Shown here piece after piece: positions 52,206-60,715 of a DNA stretch of 64,000 nt (position 1 is the first letter of the stretch; every line of letters begins with the position of its first letter). The position numbers and the translations under genes were made by a program. This DNA is from AC-56 sp963811625 (GTDB lineage: Bacteria; Actinomycetota; Thermoleophilia; Solirubrobacterales; 70-9). Location: positions 62,001 to 126,000 of the forward strand of contig CAWERS010000001.1 of assembly GCA_963811625.1 (NCBI GenBank), in the 5' to 3' direction. The notes under the pieces were generated by a model that did not search any database, was not told the DNA's origin, and saw nothing but the letters and a program-made list of their open reading frames with translations.

Positions 52206-53393
52206 GCCGCGCAGAGACCCTGTTCCTGACCCCGGTGATCCCGGCCGAGGGCGGCAACGGCCTGGCCATGCGCGCGGGCCTCCTGCTCGAGGGGCTTTCC
52301 CGCGCCGGCCCGGTGCGGGTGCTCGTGGTGCCGGTGTTCGGCCATCCGGGGCCACCCTCGCCCCTGGCAGATCGCCTCGCCGCGTCGGTAGAGGTCCTGC
52401 CGCTCGACTCCGACCCGGACCCGGTCGCCGACCTGACGGCTCGACTCGGCACTCCGGAGGGACGGGCTCGGGCCAGCGCCCTGCATCCCCTTCCGACCCT
52501 GTGCCGAGCCGCGACGCCGGCAGCGTCGAAGGCCGTCGCCGAGGCGGCGCAGGGCGTGGCCCTGGTGGTGGCGATGCGGCTCTACCTCGCGCCCCTCCTG
52601 GACGTCCTGCTCGACCGCTCGCGGCGCCCGGCGCTGGTCCTCGACGTCGACGATGTCGAGTCATCGACGCAGCGGAGTCTCGGCCAGCTCGAGGAGGGAT
52701 CGCGATTCGAGCGGCTCGAGAGGATCTACCTGCCGCTGCTCGACTGCGTGATCGCCTGCTCGAATGACGACGCCGACCGCCTCGTCGACCGCCACCAGCC
52801 GCGGGCAACGGCTGTGGTGCCCAACGCGATTCGCCCGCCGGCGCCCGCGGATGGTCGCCTGGCGGCCCACCATGACCTCGATTTTCGTCGGCAATCTGAG
52901 CTACGGGCCGAACGTCGACGGCGCTCGCTGGCTCTGCGAGGAGGTGCTGCCGCTTCTGGACCGGCCGACGGTCGCGCTGGTGGGTAGCGGGCCGGGTCCG
53001 GACGTGCTCGAGCTGGCGGCCGACCCGCGGGTCACCGTGGCAGCCGACGTCCCGGACATCGCTCCCTGGTATCGGTCGGCGTCGGTCGCGGTGGTCCCGA
53101 TTCGCGCCGGCGGCGGCACCCGAATCAAGGTCCTCGAGGCATTCGCCCACCGCCGCCCCGTGGTGGCGACCACCGCGGGCGCGCACGGCCTCGAGCTGGC
53201 GGGAAGCGACGGCCCGATCGTGACCGCCGACACCGCCGGCGCCTTCGCCGCGGCATGCCGGCGGCTCCTCGATCAGCCGGCCCTCGCCGCCAGCCTGGCC
53301 GAGCGCGGCGCCGAGGTCGTGCTCACCATGAGCACCGTGGATGCGGTCGCCCCGCTCATCGAAGCGCTCGCCCTCGATACCTTCCGGCGGTGA
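52202..53393 (+). pseudogene. Family-4-like glycosyltransferase with one frameshift
   Basis: The first part from GTG 52202 has TLFLTPVIPAEGGNGLAMRA and LVLDVDDVESSTQRSLGQLE, CVIACSNDDADRLV and VVPNAIRPP, typical of GT-B glycosyltransferases. The rest lies in another frame: SIFVGNLSYGPNVDGARWLC, then VPIRAGGGTRIKVLEAFAHR and PVVATTAGAHGLELAG. A one-base change near 52850-52875 joins them. The gene overlaps its neighbours on both sides as in an intact operon, so an assembly error is plausible. The enzyme would transfer a sugar from a nucleotide donor. Confidence 0.75.
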
Positions 53394-53662
53394 GCGGGCT
53401 CAAGGATCCGGAGCACCCGCTGGCCATCGAAGGGGTCGAGGTGGTTCCGACCGCCGACGGATACGTCGTCTACGACGAGAAGAGCGACCGGGTTCACTAC
53501 CTGAATCACACCGCGGCCCTGGTGCTCGAGTTCTGCACCGGCGAGAACAGCGCGGAGGAGATCATCGGCATGCTGCAGCTCGCCTACGACCTCCCGGAGC
53601 CGCCCGAGGCCGAGACCCGCGAGTGCCTGACCCGGCTGCGCGCGGAGGGGCTCGTTCGGTGA
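53390..53662 (+). CDS. PqqD-like protein
   Basis: A 90-residue protein with VEVVPTADGYVVYDEKSDRV, HYLNHTAALVLEFCTGENSA and EEIIGMLQLAY, the pattern of PqqD. PqqD-like domains bind leader peptides of ribosomally made peptides and deliver them to modifying enzymes. GTG 53390 overlaps the upstream stop. It lies inside a glycosyltransferase cluster and directly before a gene whose N-terminus looks like a leader. No radical SAM enzyme is seen nearby. Confidence 0.78.
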   Translation: MSGLKDPEHPLAIEGVEVVPTADGYVVYDEKSDRVHYLNHTAALVLEFCTGENSAEEIIGMLQLAYDLPEPPEAETRECLTRLRAEGLVR

Positions 53663-53720
53663 GCGCTGACCCCGCACGAGTTGACCCTCGCCCCTGGTGA
53701 GTTGAGTTAGACTCGCCGAG

Positions 53721-54230
53721 ATGCCGCCTGAGATCGAAGACGGGGTGCTCGAGCGGGTCGCGGTCAACCGGCGGAAGTTGGTCAGGGACGTGGTGATGGG
53801 CACCGCCTTCGCGGTCCCGGCGATCGCCTCGTTCGACATGCGCTCGCTGACCGCGTTCGCCGCCAACTGCCTGGCCCCCAACCAGACCGTGATCGCGCAG
53901 GACCACAGGTTCAGGATCGAGTACCTGCAGTTCGACCAGCGCTCCTCCAACAACGTGCTCAGGGTCAGGCTCGAGGTCCACAACGTGGACACGAACAAGA
54001 ACGTCAGCTCCAAGGACCGTGCGGTGAAGCTGCGAAAGATCAAGCCGGAGCCGTCGGCGAACGTCGACCTCCCCCAGAAGTTCAGCTTCCGCCGCGACCC
54101 CAGCCGCCACTACAAGCTCAGGCTCGACACGCGCCACTGGGCGCCGGGCAACTACGAGCTCGTCTTCACCGTCGGACACGACAGGACTCGGTTCAAGGTC
54201 TTTGCCGTGGTCGGAAACTGCCCGACCTGA
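53721..54230 (+). CDS. Leader-like protein of unknown function
   Basis: A 169-residue protein. The N-terminus NRRKLVRDVVMGTAFAVPAI, then ASFDMRSLTAFAANC, resembles the leader or Tat-like signal seen in several actinobacterial proteins of unknown function. The mature part (residues 50-169) is beta-rich and basic, with VLRVRLEVHNVDTNK and a final YELVFTVGHDRTRFKVF. Two Cys are present (near the leader end and the last residues). It is a candidate substrate of the PqqD-like protein and the glycosyltransferases around it, but this is not shown. Confidence 0.6.
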   Translation: MPPEIEDGVLERVAVNRRKLVRDVVMGTAFAVPAIASFDMRSLTAFAANCLAPNQTVIAQDHRFRIEYLQFDQRSSNNVLRVRLEVHNVDTNKNVSSKDRAVKLRKIKPEPSANVDLPQKFSFRRDPSRHYKLRLDTRHWAPGNYELVFTVGHDRTRFKVFAVVGNCPT

Positions 54231-54247
54231 TCCCGGTCCACTGACGC

Positions 54248-55360
54248 GTGGGCGGGCCGCTCCTCAGCGCGACCCTGATCGTCCGTGACGAGGAGCGCAA
54301 CCTGCGCGACTGCCTGGGCTCGCTGGACGGTGTGGCGGATGAGGTGGTCGTCGTCGACACCGGCTCCACCGACGGCTCGATCGGGCTTGCGCGAGAGCTC
54401 GGAGCCCGGGTCATGTCGCATCCCTGGCGAGGCGACTTCTCCGAGGCACGCAACGTCGCCCTCGAGGCTGCACACGGCGAGTGGATCCTCTACCTGGATG
54501 CCGACGAACGCCTTCGCCCCGTGAATCGCGATGCGGTCTCCGCGCGGCTTCGCGACGCGGGCGAGACCGCGTTTCGCATCCTCCTGCACCCGTTCGTCGG
54601 CGCGACGCCGTTCTTCGAGTACCGGCTGTGGCGAGCCGATCCCGAGATCCGCTTCCGGGGCGTGATCCACGAGCAGGTCGTCGACGACATCCATCGCGTG
54701 TCAGCACGCGACGGGCGACCGGTTTCCGACTGGGGGGGCCTCGAGCTCGACCACCTCGGATACGAGGGCGACCAGGCTGCCAAGCACAGTCGCAACCTGC
54801 CCTTGCTTCGACGTCAGCTCGACGTCGACCCGAACAACATCTTCAACTGGAACCACCTGGCTCGGGTGCTGATCGCCGCCGGTGACCCCGCTGGGGCAGA
54901 GGAGGCCTTGGAGGAGGCCGTGGCGCTGGCGCGGGTCGAGAGCTCACCCTCCAGCCACGCGAGCCTCGCATGGGGCGACCTCGTTCGGTTGCGCCATGAC
55001 CGCGGCGCCGATGTCGGATCGCTGCTCGCCGAGGGCAAGGCCCGCTGGCCGGAGAACTGGCTGCTCGTCTGGATCGAGGGCAACATCATGTTGGATGCCC
55101 ATCGGTTGGAGGACGCTGCCGCCTGCTTCGAGCGCCTGCTCTCCGTCGACGTCGCCGGCCTGCCCGAGCGGGGCGTCGCCTACGATGGCCGTCTGTTTGG
55201 GTCGTTCGCCCATTCCTCGCTGGGCCTCGCCCTCTTCCGCCTGGGGCGCTACGAGGAGGCAGCCGAGTCCTACGCCGCCGCCGGTCGCCTGGAGCCCGAC
55301 CACCCCGAGCACGCCGCCAAGCAAGCCCTCGCCGAGGCCCGCGCACGAGCCACGCCGTGA
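54248..55360 (+). CDS. GT2-family glycosyltransferase with TPR-like C-terminus
   Basis: The 370-residue protein has the GT2 start SATLIVRDEERNLRDCLGSL, VVVVDTGSTDGSIGLARELG and DADER for metal binding, then a C-terminal set of TPR-like helices (NWNHLARVLIAAGDPAGAEE, SLGLALFRLGRYEEAAESYA). GTG 54248 is the start. This form is common in glycan synthesis and in SunS-like enzymes that glycosylate peptides. It closes the cluster that begins at 51435. Confidence 0.82.
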   Translation: MGGPLLSATLIVRDEERNLRDCLGSLDGVADEVVVVDTGSTDGSIGLARELGARVMSHPWRGDFSEARNVALEAAHGEWILYLDADERLRPVNRDAVSARLRDAGETAFRILLHPFVGATPFFEYRLWRADPEIRFRGVIHEQVVDDIHRVSARDGRPVSDWGGLELDHLGYEGDQAAKHSRNLPLLRRQLDVDPNNIFNWNHLARVLIAAGDPAGAEEALEEAVALARVESSPSSHASLAWGDLVRLRHDRGADVGSLLAEGKARWPENWLLVWIEGNIMLDAHRLEDAAACFERLLSVDVAGLPERGVAYDGRLFGSFAHSSLGLALFRLGRYEEAAESYAAAGRLEPDHPEHAAKQALAEARARATP

Positions 55361-55397
55361 TCCCCAAGAGTGGGGCCCCGTTGATCGGTGACGCCAC

Positions 55398-55751
55398 TCA
55401 CCTCGCCGACAGCTCTGGCAGGTAGCGCTCCACGTGGCGGGCGATCATCTCGCGCACCCAGCGCTGGGTGTCGGTGTCGGCCATCCGGTAGCGGCCCAAC
55501 AGCATCGCTTGGTCGGTGAGCGGCAGGCCGGCGATCTCCCAGCGGACGGTGAGCCGCTCGAAGAGCATCTCGGTGCGCCGCTTCCAGGCGTCGTCGAGGG
55601 AGGAGGCGGCGCCGCTGGGCGGCTCACCGATCTTCGCGATCGTGCCGGCGCTCAGCGACTGCCTCAGGCTGAGGACGTTGCCGTCCGCATCGGCATAGTC
55701 CGAGGTTGGCTCAGGCTGCCTGGGTCGGCGACGCCGCTTTCGCTTCGCCAT
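55398..55751 (-). CDS. Small hypothetical protein, basic N-terminus
   Basis: A 117-residue protein with a strongly basic start (AKRKRRRRPRQP) and a helical body (WKRRTEMLFERLTVRWEIAG, RYRMADTDTQRWVREMIARH). Possibly nucleic acid binding, but no family is recognised. It is convergent with the GT2 gene and 12 bases from the VOC gene. Confidence 0.6.
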   Translation of the reverse strand: MAKRKRRRRPRQPEPTSDYADADGNVLSLRQSLSAGTIAKIGEPPSGAASSLDDAWKRRTEMLFERLTVRWEIAGLPLTDQAMLLGRYRMADTDTQRWVREMIARHVERYLPELSAR

Positions 55752-55763
55752 CTGCTGTCCGAC

Positions 55764-56105
55764 CTACCGCGAACCCGCGGGCGCGGCGGCCAGAGCGAAC
55801 GGGCTGCCCTCGGAATCGCGGCAGATGGCCCACCGCTCGCCGGGATGGATCACCGTGCCGCCAAGCTCGGCGACGCGCTCCAGCGCCGCCGCCAGGTCAT
55901 TGACTGTGAAGTAGGGGAGGGATGCGGTGTCGCCGGGACCGGGCCCACGCTCGTGGACGCCGAGGCGAAGGCCGTCGTTTTCGACCTCCCATCCAGCGCC
56001 GTCCTCGGTGGCCCTGGGTGCGAGCTCGGCGCCCAGCACACCGCGCCAAAAGCGGCGGGCGCGATCGGGGTCGTCGGCGGGGAACTCGATCAGCGGGGCC
56101 GGCAT
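55764..56105 (-). CDS. VOC/glyoxalase-family protein
   Basis: The 113-residue protein has PLIEFPADDPDRARRFWRGV, GLRLGVHERGPGPG and ALERVAELGGTVIHPGERWA, the typical one-domain VOC pattern. Metal-dependent activity is possible; substrate unknown. Tandem with the upstream solute-binding protein gene. Confidence 0.8.
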   Translation of the reverse strand: MPAPLIEFPADDPDRARRFWRGVLGAELAPRATEDGAGWEVENDGLRLGVHERGPGPGDTASLPYFTVNDLAAALERVAELGGTVIHPGERWAICRDSEGSPFALAAAPAGSR

Positions 56106-56149
56106 CAGCCCGAGTATGCCTTCCGAGCGCGGGTCGCGCTGCCAGATTC

Positions 56150-57340
56150 CTAGTACGGCGCGCCGACCGCCCGAGCCCAGGCGGGATCGACGCTGAAGGC
56201 ACCCTGGTCGTCCACCTGGTCGACCGTCACCGTCGCCGGCTTGCGGTTGCCGCTTCCGGGCTCGAGGGTGACCGAGCCGGTCCAGCCCTTCCAGTCGCTG
56301 ACCTTGTCGAGCGCGCCGGTCAAGGCTTTGGAATCGAAGCCCCCAGCCTGCTCGACCCCGTCGGCCAGGACGTTCAGCGAGTCGTAGGTGTAGGGGCTCC
56401 AGGTGCCCGGCGCCTCGCCGAACTGATCCCGGTACTCGGAGACGTAGGTGCCCGAACCCTCGAAGTCGTCGGGTGCCGGCACCCCGACCACGTCGCAGTT
56501 GCCGGCCGCGGCCTTGCCCGCATCCTGCACATAGCCGGTGTCATACGAGGCGTAGTCGAGCAGGCAGGTCGGGCCGGACTTCGGCGACCCCATCGTCTGG
56601 GCGATCAGGGCGCCCTCCGGGTAGTAGACGGCGGCGTAGATCGCGTCTGGATCGCCGGCGGCGAGCCTGTCGACCACGTCCGAGTAGTCGTCCTTGCCCG
56701 GCTGAAGCTGCTCGAACGCCGTCACCTTCACGCCATTGGCCTGGAGATCGCTTCGGACCGCGGCCGAGACCTCCTTGGTGTAGTTCTGAGTCGGGTCGTA
56801 GGCGATCGCGACCGTTCGGGCGCCGATCCAGCCGGTCAGCGCATCCGAGGTCACCGGGGCGATCTGGGAGCTCATCGGCTGCAGCGTGAAACCGAAGCCG
56901 GCGGTGTCATTGTCGGAGGTGAGGCGGATCGGGACCAGGCCGGCGTCCTTGTACAGGGGCAGCGTCTTGATCCCGACGCTGGAGTTGTATGGGCCGACGA
57001 CGCCGTCGAGGCCTGCGGCGATGGCCTTGTTCACCGCCGGGACACCGACAGCGGGATCGCCGCCGTCGTCGATCGGGACGATCTCGATCTCCTTGCCCTC
57101 GAGCCCACCGTCCGCGTTGATCTGATCGGCGGCCAGCGTGGCGCCTTTCAGCATCCCTTGGCCGAGGGTCTGAAGGTCACCCGAGAGCGGTGCCTCGAGA
57201 CCGATCCGCCACTGGCCCGAGTCGCCCCCCGAGGAGTCGTCGGACCCGCCGCACGCTGCCACTCCGAGAACGAGCAAGGCCGCCACGAGGGCTGCGGCCG
57301 CGAGCTTCAGGTGGGTGGACGGCAAGGTGCTCTGGCGCAT
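56150..57340 (-). CDS. ABC-type branched-chain amino acid substrate-binding lipoprotein
   Basis: The 396-residue protein has a lipoprotein signal (LVAALLVLGVAACGG), then IGLEAPLSGDLQTLGQGMLK, GKEIEIVPIDDGGDPAVGVP and VDGVVGPYNSSVGIKT-like parts of a periplasmic binding protein type 1 (LivK-like). ATG 57340 has GGGAGAAC upstream. No permease or ATPase gene lies next to it, so it is an orphan that could work with a transporter elsewhere. Confidence 0.85.
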   Translation of the reverse strand: MRQSTLPSTHLKLAAAALVAALLVLGVAACGGSDDSSGGDSGQWRIGLEAPLSGDLQTLGQGMLKGATLAADQINADGGLEGKEIEIVPIDDGGDPAVGVPAVNKAIAAGLDGVVGPYNSSVGIKTLPLYKDAGLVPIRLTSDNDTAGFGFTLQPMSSQIAPVTSDALTGWIGARTVAIAYDPTQNYTKEVSAAVRSDLQANGVKVTAFEQLQPGKDDYSDVVDRLAAGDPDAIYAAVYYPEGALIAQTMGSPKSGPTCLLDYASYDTGYVQDAGKAAAGNCDVVGVPAPDDFEGSGTYVSEYRDQFGEAPGTWSPYTYDSLNVLADGVEQAGGFDSKALTGALDKVSDWKGWTGSVTLEPGSGNRKPATVTVDQVDDQGAFSVDPAWARAVGAPY

Positions 57341-57510
57341 ACGTTCTCCCGGTTGCTGCCTCGGCTCGGAGCACCCTACCGATGGAATGGTTGCCCCACC
57401 TCCCAATCGATGACTTCCGCGAATCGGAGCGGTCTTATCGGTGATCCCGTAGCGTCACGGCTGCGATCCGGGTAGGGGCACAGCAGTAGAAGCCCGAGAG
57501 GAGAGATGAG

Positions 57511-58248
57511 ATGCCTGAGCACACGATCGGAACCCGCGAGGAGTGGCAGGCGGCACGCGGCGAGCTCGCGAAGCTCGAGGCGGAGCAGGCGGAGCGGAAC
57601 GAGGAGATCAAGCGGAAGCGGCGCCAGCTGCCGTGGGTCCCGGTGGAGAGGGAGTACGAGTTCGACACCGAGGACGGCAGGAAGACGCTCGCCGACCTGT
57701 TCGACGGACGCTCGCAGCTGTTGGCCTACAACATCATGTACGGCCCCGATTACGAGCTCGGGGCCTGCCCCGGCTGCACCAGCCTGGCCGACGAGTTCGA
57801 CGGGGGGCTGGTGCACCTGAACAAGCGCGACGTGACCTTCATCTGCTTCTCGCGGGCGCCGATCGATCGGCTCGCCGCCTACAGGAAGCGGATGGACTGG
57901 CAGTTCCCCTACGTGTCCACCTACCGAACCGAGTTCCCGTTCGACTTCGGGCTGGCGATGACCGAGGAGCAGTCGCAGCAGATCCCCGAGGTCCAGGAGA
58001 TGGTGGAGGACCCGCCGGAATGGCTCCGCTTCTGGTCGACCCAGGTCGGCGCCGAGCTGAAGGACGGGCTGCGCGAGGCGCCGGGCTACATCGCGTTCGC
58101 CCGCGAGAACGGGACCGTCTACCACACCTACACGGTCACGGCACCGGACCCGTTCGTCGCCCCGTTCTTCGACTTCCTGCTCGACCGGACGCCGAAGCCG
58201 CAGCCGGAGGGGCCGCTCAGCTACCGCAAGGACGAGTACCCGGACTGA
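57511..58248 (+). CDS. DUF899 thioredoxin-like protein, copy 1
   Basis: The 245-residue protein is a DUF899 member: coiled N-terminus, QLPWVPVEREYEFDTEDGRK, GRSQLLAYNIMYGPDYELGA, and a CxxC motif CPGC (Cys86, Cys89) and a C-terminal FFDFLLDRTPKPQPEG. It is thioredoxin-like, with likely redox role. A paralog is at 59920. Its stop overlaps the next start (CTGA). Confidence 0.82.
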   Translation: MPEHTIGTREEWQAARGELAKLEAEQAERNEEIKRKRRQLPWVPVEREYEFDTEDGRKTLADLFDGRSQLLAYNIMYGPDYELGACPGCTSLADEFDGGLVHLNKRDVTFICFSRAPIDRLAAYRKRMDWQFPYVSTYRTEFPFDFGLAMTEEQSQQIPEVQEMVEDPPEWLRFWSTQVGAELKDGLREAPGYIAFARENGTVYHTYTVTAPDPFVAPFFDFLLDRTPKPQPEGPLSYRKDEYPD

Positions 58249-58643
58249 ATCCCGCCGAGCTTCGCGATCACTGCCTCTCCTTCACCGGGGCCGAGGAGAC
58301 GTTCCCGTTCGGCCCCGAGACCTCTGTGTTCAAGGTCGCCGGAAAGATGTTTGCCCTCTCCCAGCTCGACCCGGACTCGCTTCGGGTCAGCGTCAAGTGC
58401 GAGCCCGGCCTGGCCGAGGTGCTGCGCGGGGCGCACCCGGCGGTGCTTCCCGGATACCACCTCAACAAGCGTCACTGGAACACCGTGATCGTCGATGGCT
58501 CGCTGCCCGACTCCGCCATTCGCGACATGATCGAGGACTCATACGATCTGGTCGCCAGCAAGCTGCCCCAGGCCCGTCGCCGCGCACTCGGTTGGCGCGG
58601 CGACGACCAGCCGGGGGACATCTCGCCGCGAGACCGCGGCTAG
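58245..58643 (+). CDS. MmcQ/YjbR-family protein, possible CTG start
   Basis: The 132-residue protein has NPAELRDHCLSFTGAEETFP, VFKVAGKMFALSQLDPDSLR and YHLNKRHWNTVIVDGSLPDS, the standard YjbR pattern with DNA-binding-like fold. Family members usually start MNPAEL; here the matching codon is CTG at 58245, overlapping the TGA of the DUF899 gene. No better start lies nearby. Its stop shares CTAG with the convergent methyltransferase gene at 58640-58643. Confidence 0.78.
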   Translation: MNPAELRDHCLSFTGAEETFPFGPETSVFKVAGKMFALSQLDPDSLRVSVKCEPGLAEVLRGAHPAVLPGYHLNKRHWNTVIVDGSLPDSAIRDMIEDSYDLVASKLPQARRRALGWRGDDQPGDISPRDRG

Positions 58644-59464
58644 GCGGCCTTGCGTCCGAGCGTGACCAGGTACTGGCCGGGGTAGGCGACCGAACCCCCA
58701 TCGTTGCGATTCGAGCGCTCGAACACGCCTCGGAGCGCGTCGCGGAGCTCATCCCCGCGCCCCTGGGGCTCGAGCGCGGCGCGCAGCATCACGATCGGGC
58801 CGAAGTTGTCGTAGTACTCGTTGACCGCGGCGTCGATCGACTCGAATTCGAACTCGACCGCACCCTCCTCGAACCGAAGCTCGACGCCCGTGCCGGCGAA
58901 CACCTCCTCGACGTGTCGGCGCGTTCCCCAGAGGACCGGCGGCTGAAAGCCCGGCGGTGGGGGTGGGGCGAGGGCAGCGACGGCCCTGAAGAAGTCCCCG
59001 ATGCTCCCGTCCGGCGTCCAGGCAACTATCCCGAGCCGACCACCGGGCTTCAGCACTCGCGCGATCTCGGCTGCGGCGACCTCGTGCCGGGGCGCGAACA
59101 TGCAGCCGAAGGTCGAGAGCACGACGTCGAAGCTCCGGTCGTCGAACGGCAGCGCTTCGGCGTCCCCCTCGATCAGATCGACCTCGACCCCGGCCTCGGC
59201 GGCGCGTCGGCGGGCGCCCTCGAACAGCTCCGGCGTCAGGTCGATGCCGGTGACCTCGCCTCCCGCCTGGGCCGCCGGGATCGACGCGTTTCCGGTGCCG
59301 CAGGCGACGTCGAGGACGCGATCCCCAGCGCCGACGCCAACGCGCCCGACGAGATCGCCGCCGGCGCTCCAGATCCAATCGACGACCGCGTCGTAGTCGC
59401 CCGCCGCCCATGTCGCCCGGGCACGCTGCTTGAGCTCCATCACCGTGGGTTCTGCCATCTCCAT
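58640..59464 (-). CDS. Class I SAM-dependent methyltransferase
   Basis: The 274-residue protein has motif I VLDVACGTGNASIPAAQAGG, motif II VTGIDLTPELFEGARRRAAE, FDVVLSTFGCMFAPRHEVAA and LKPGGRLGIVAWTPDGSIGD. It is a UbiE/Methyltransf_11-like enzyme. ATG 59464 has GGAGG ahead. Substrate unknown. Confidence 0.84.
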   Translation of the reverse strand: MEMAEPTVMELKQRARATWAAGDYDAVVDWIWSAGGDLVGRVGVGAGDRVLDVACGTGNASIPAAQAGGEVTGIDLTPELFEGARRRAAEAGVEVDLIEGDAEALPFDDRSFDVVLSTFGCMFAPRHEVAAAEIARVLKPGGRLGIVAWTPDGSIGDFFRAVAALAPPPPPGFQPPVLWGTRRHVEEVFAGTGVELRFEEGAVEFEFESIDAAVNEYYDNFGPIVMLRAALEPQGRGDELRDALRGVFERSNRNDGGSVAYPGQYLVTLGRKAA

Positions 59465-59533
59465 GGTCGCCTCCTGGTTCGGGTTGCCGCGCAGGTTAGT
59501 TCCCTGGACCCGGCTGGCGCTACGGTTGCGGCG

Positions 59534-59923
59534 ATGTCCACCGAGGAGGAAATCCTGCGCCGCGCCTATACGGCCTTCAACGCCCGTGACCTCGACGCGG
59601 CGACGGCGCTGATGGATCCTCGGGTCGACTGGCCCAACGCCTGGGAGGGGGGTCGGGTGGTCGGCCGCGACCACGTGCGCGAGTACTGGACGCGGCAGTT
59701 CGCATCCGTCTCCAGCAGGGTTGAGCCCGAGAGCTTCACCGAGGAGCCGGACGGCAGCGTGACGGTCGATGTGCACCAGGTCGTTCACGACGCCGGCACG
59801 GGCGAGCTGGTCTCCGACTCGCACGTTCGCCACCGCTACCGGCTCGAGAACGGCCTCGTGGTACGGATGGATGTGCTCGAATTGAAAGGCGACCCAGGAC
59901 CCGGACAGGAGGAGGCATCGTGA
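59534..59923 (+). CDS. SnoaL-like protein
   Basis: A 129-residue protein with EEEILRRAYTAFNARDLDAA, MDPRVDWPNAWEGGRVVGRD and HVREYWTRQFASVSSRVEPE, then HRYRLENGLVVRMDVLELKG. A SnoaL-like NTF2-fold protein. Its end overlaps the DUF899 copy 2 start. Divergent from the methyltransferase. Confidence 0.78.
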   Translation: MSTEEEILRRAYTAFNARDLDAATALMDPRVDWPNAWEGGRVVGRDHVREYWTRQFASVSSRVEPESFTEEPDGSVTVDVHQVVHDAGTGELVSDSHVRHRYRLENGLVVRMDVLELKGDPGPGQEEAS

Positions 59924-60657
59924 TGGCGGAGCAGAGAATCGGCACGCAGGAGCAGTGGAAGGCGGAGCGCGACCAGCTGCTGGCGGAGGAGAAGGAGCTC
60001 ACCCGGCACGGTGACGAGCTGGCCCGCAAGAGGCGGGAGCTGCCCTGGGTCCCGGTTGAGAAGGACTACCGGTTCGAGGCCGAGGGCGGGACGAAGACGC
60101 TCGCCGAGCTATTCGACGGGCGCTCCCAGCTGCTCGTCTACCACTTCATGTTCGGACCGCCCTACGAGTCGGGCTGCCCGGTCTGCTCCTCGATCACCGA
60201 CACGCTCGATCGCCAGGTCGCCCACCTGAAGGCCAGGGACACCACCCTATTGCTCGCCTCCCGCGGGCCGCTCGAGAAGCTCCTCGCCTTCAGGGAGCGG
60301 ATGAATTGGGACATCGACTGGGTCTCGAGCGGCGGCAGCGACTTCAATCGCGATCTCGGCTTCCTCAACACCGAGGAGGAGCTGAAGCCGTTTCTGGACG
60401 GCGAGATCCCGCCCACGGTCGAGCTGAACGCGCGCTTGTGCGGGACCGATGTGGCGGGGTACGTCGCCGAGGGACCCGGCCTGAGCGCTTACGCGCTCTC
60501 GGACGGGACCGTCTACCGGACCTACGTCACGAGCGCCCGCGGCCTCGAGCCCGCGATGCCCTTCTACGCCCTGCTGGACCGAACGCCGAGGGGCCGGAAC
60601 GAGAGCGCCACGGCGCCGTTGTGGATCCGCCGTCACGACGAGTACGAGGCCGCCTAG
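59920..60657 (+). CDS. DUF899 thioredoxin-like protein, copy 2
   Basis: The 245-residue protein matches copy 1: ELPWVPVEKDYRFEAEGGTK, GRSQLLVYHFMFGPPYESGC and CPVC (Cys86, Cys89), ending YALLDRTPRGRNES. The GTG at 59920 and ATG at 59923 are both possible, after GGAGGAGG. It is translationally coupled to the SnoaL-like gene. The paralogs lie 1.7 kb apart. Confidence 0.82.
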   Translation: MMAEQRIGTQEQWKAERDQLLAEEKELTRHGDELARKRRELPWVPVEKDYRFEAEGGTKTLAELFDGRSQLLVYHFMFGPPYESGCPVCSSITDTLDRQVAHLKARDTTLLLASRGPLEKLLAFRERMNWDIDWVSSGGSDFNRDLGFLNTEEELKPFLDGEIPPTVELNARLCGTDVAGYVAEGPGLSAYALSDGTVYRTYVTSARGLEPAMPFYALLDRTPRGRNESATAPLWIRRHDEYEAA

Positions 60658-60677
60658 CAGAAGGGGCTTCACCACTA

Positions 60678-60695
60678 CACAACTTAATAGTTGTG
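60678..60695. promoter_or_regulatory. ArsR operator palindrome
   Basis: A perfect dyad with arms CACAACT and AGTTGTG around TAAT, in an otherwise GC-rich region, 20 bases before the ArsR start. A TATTCT element follows at 60697-60702 and may be the -10 box. The repressor probably binds here to control its own operon. Confidence 0.7.
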
Positions 60696-60715
60696 CTATT
60701 CTCGCTCGCAGTCAA

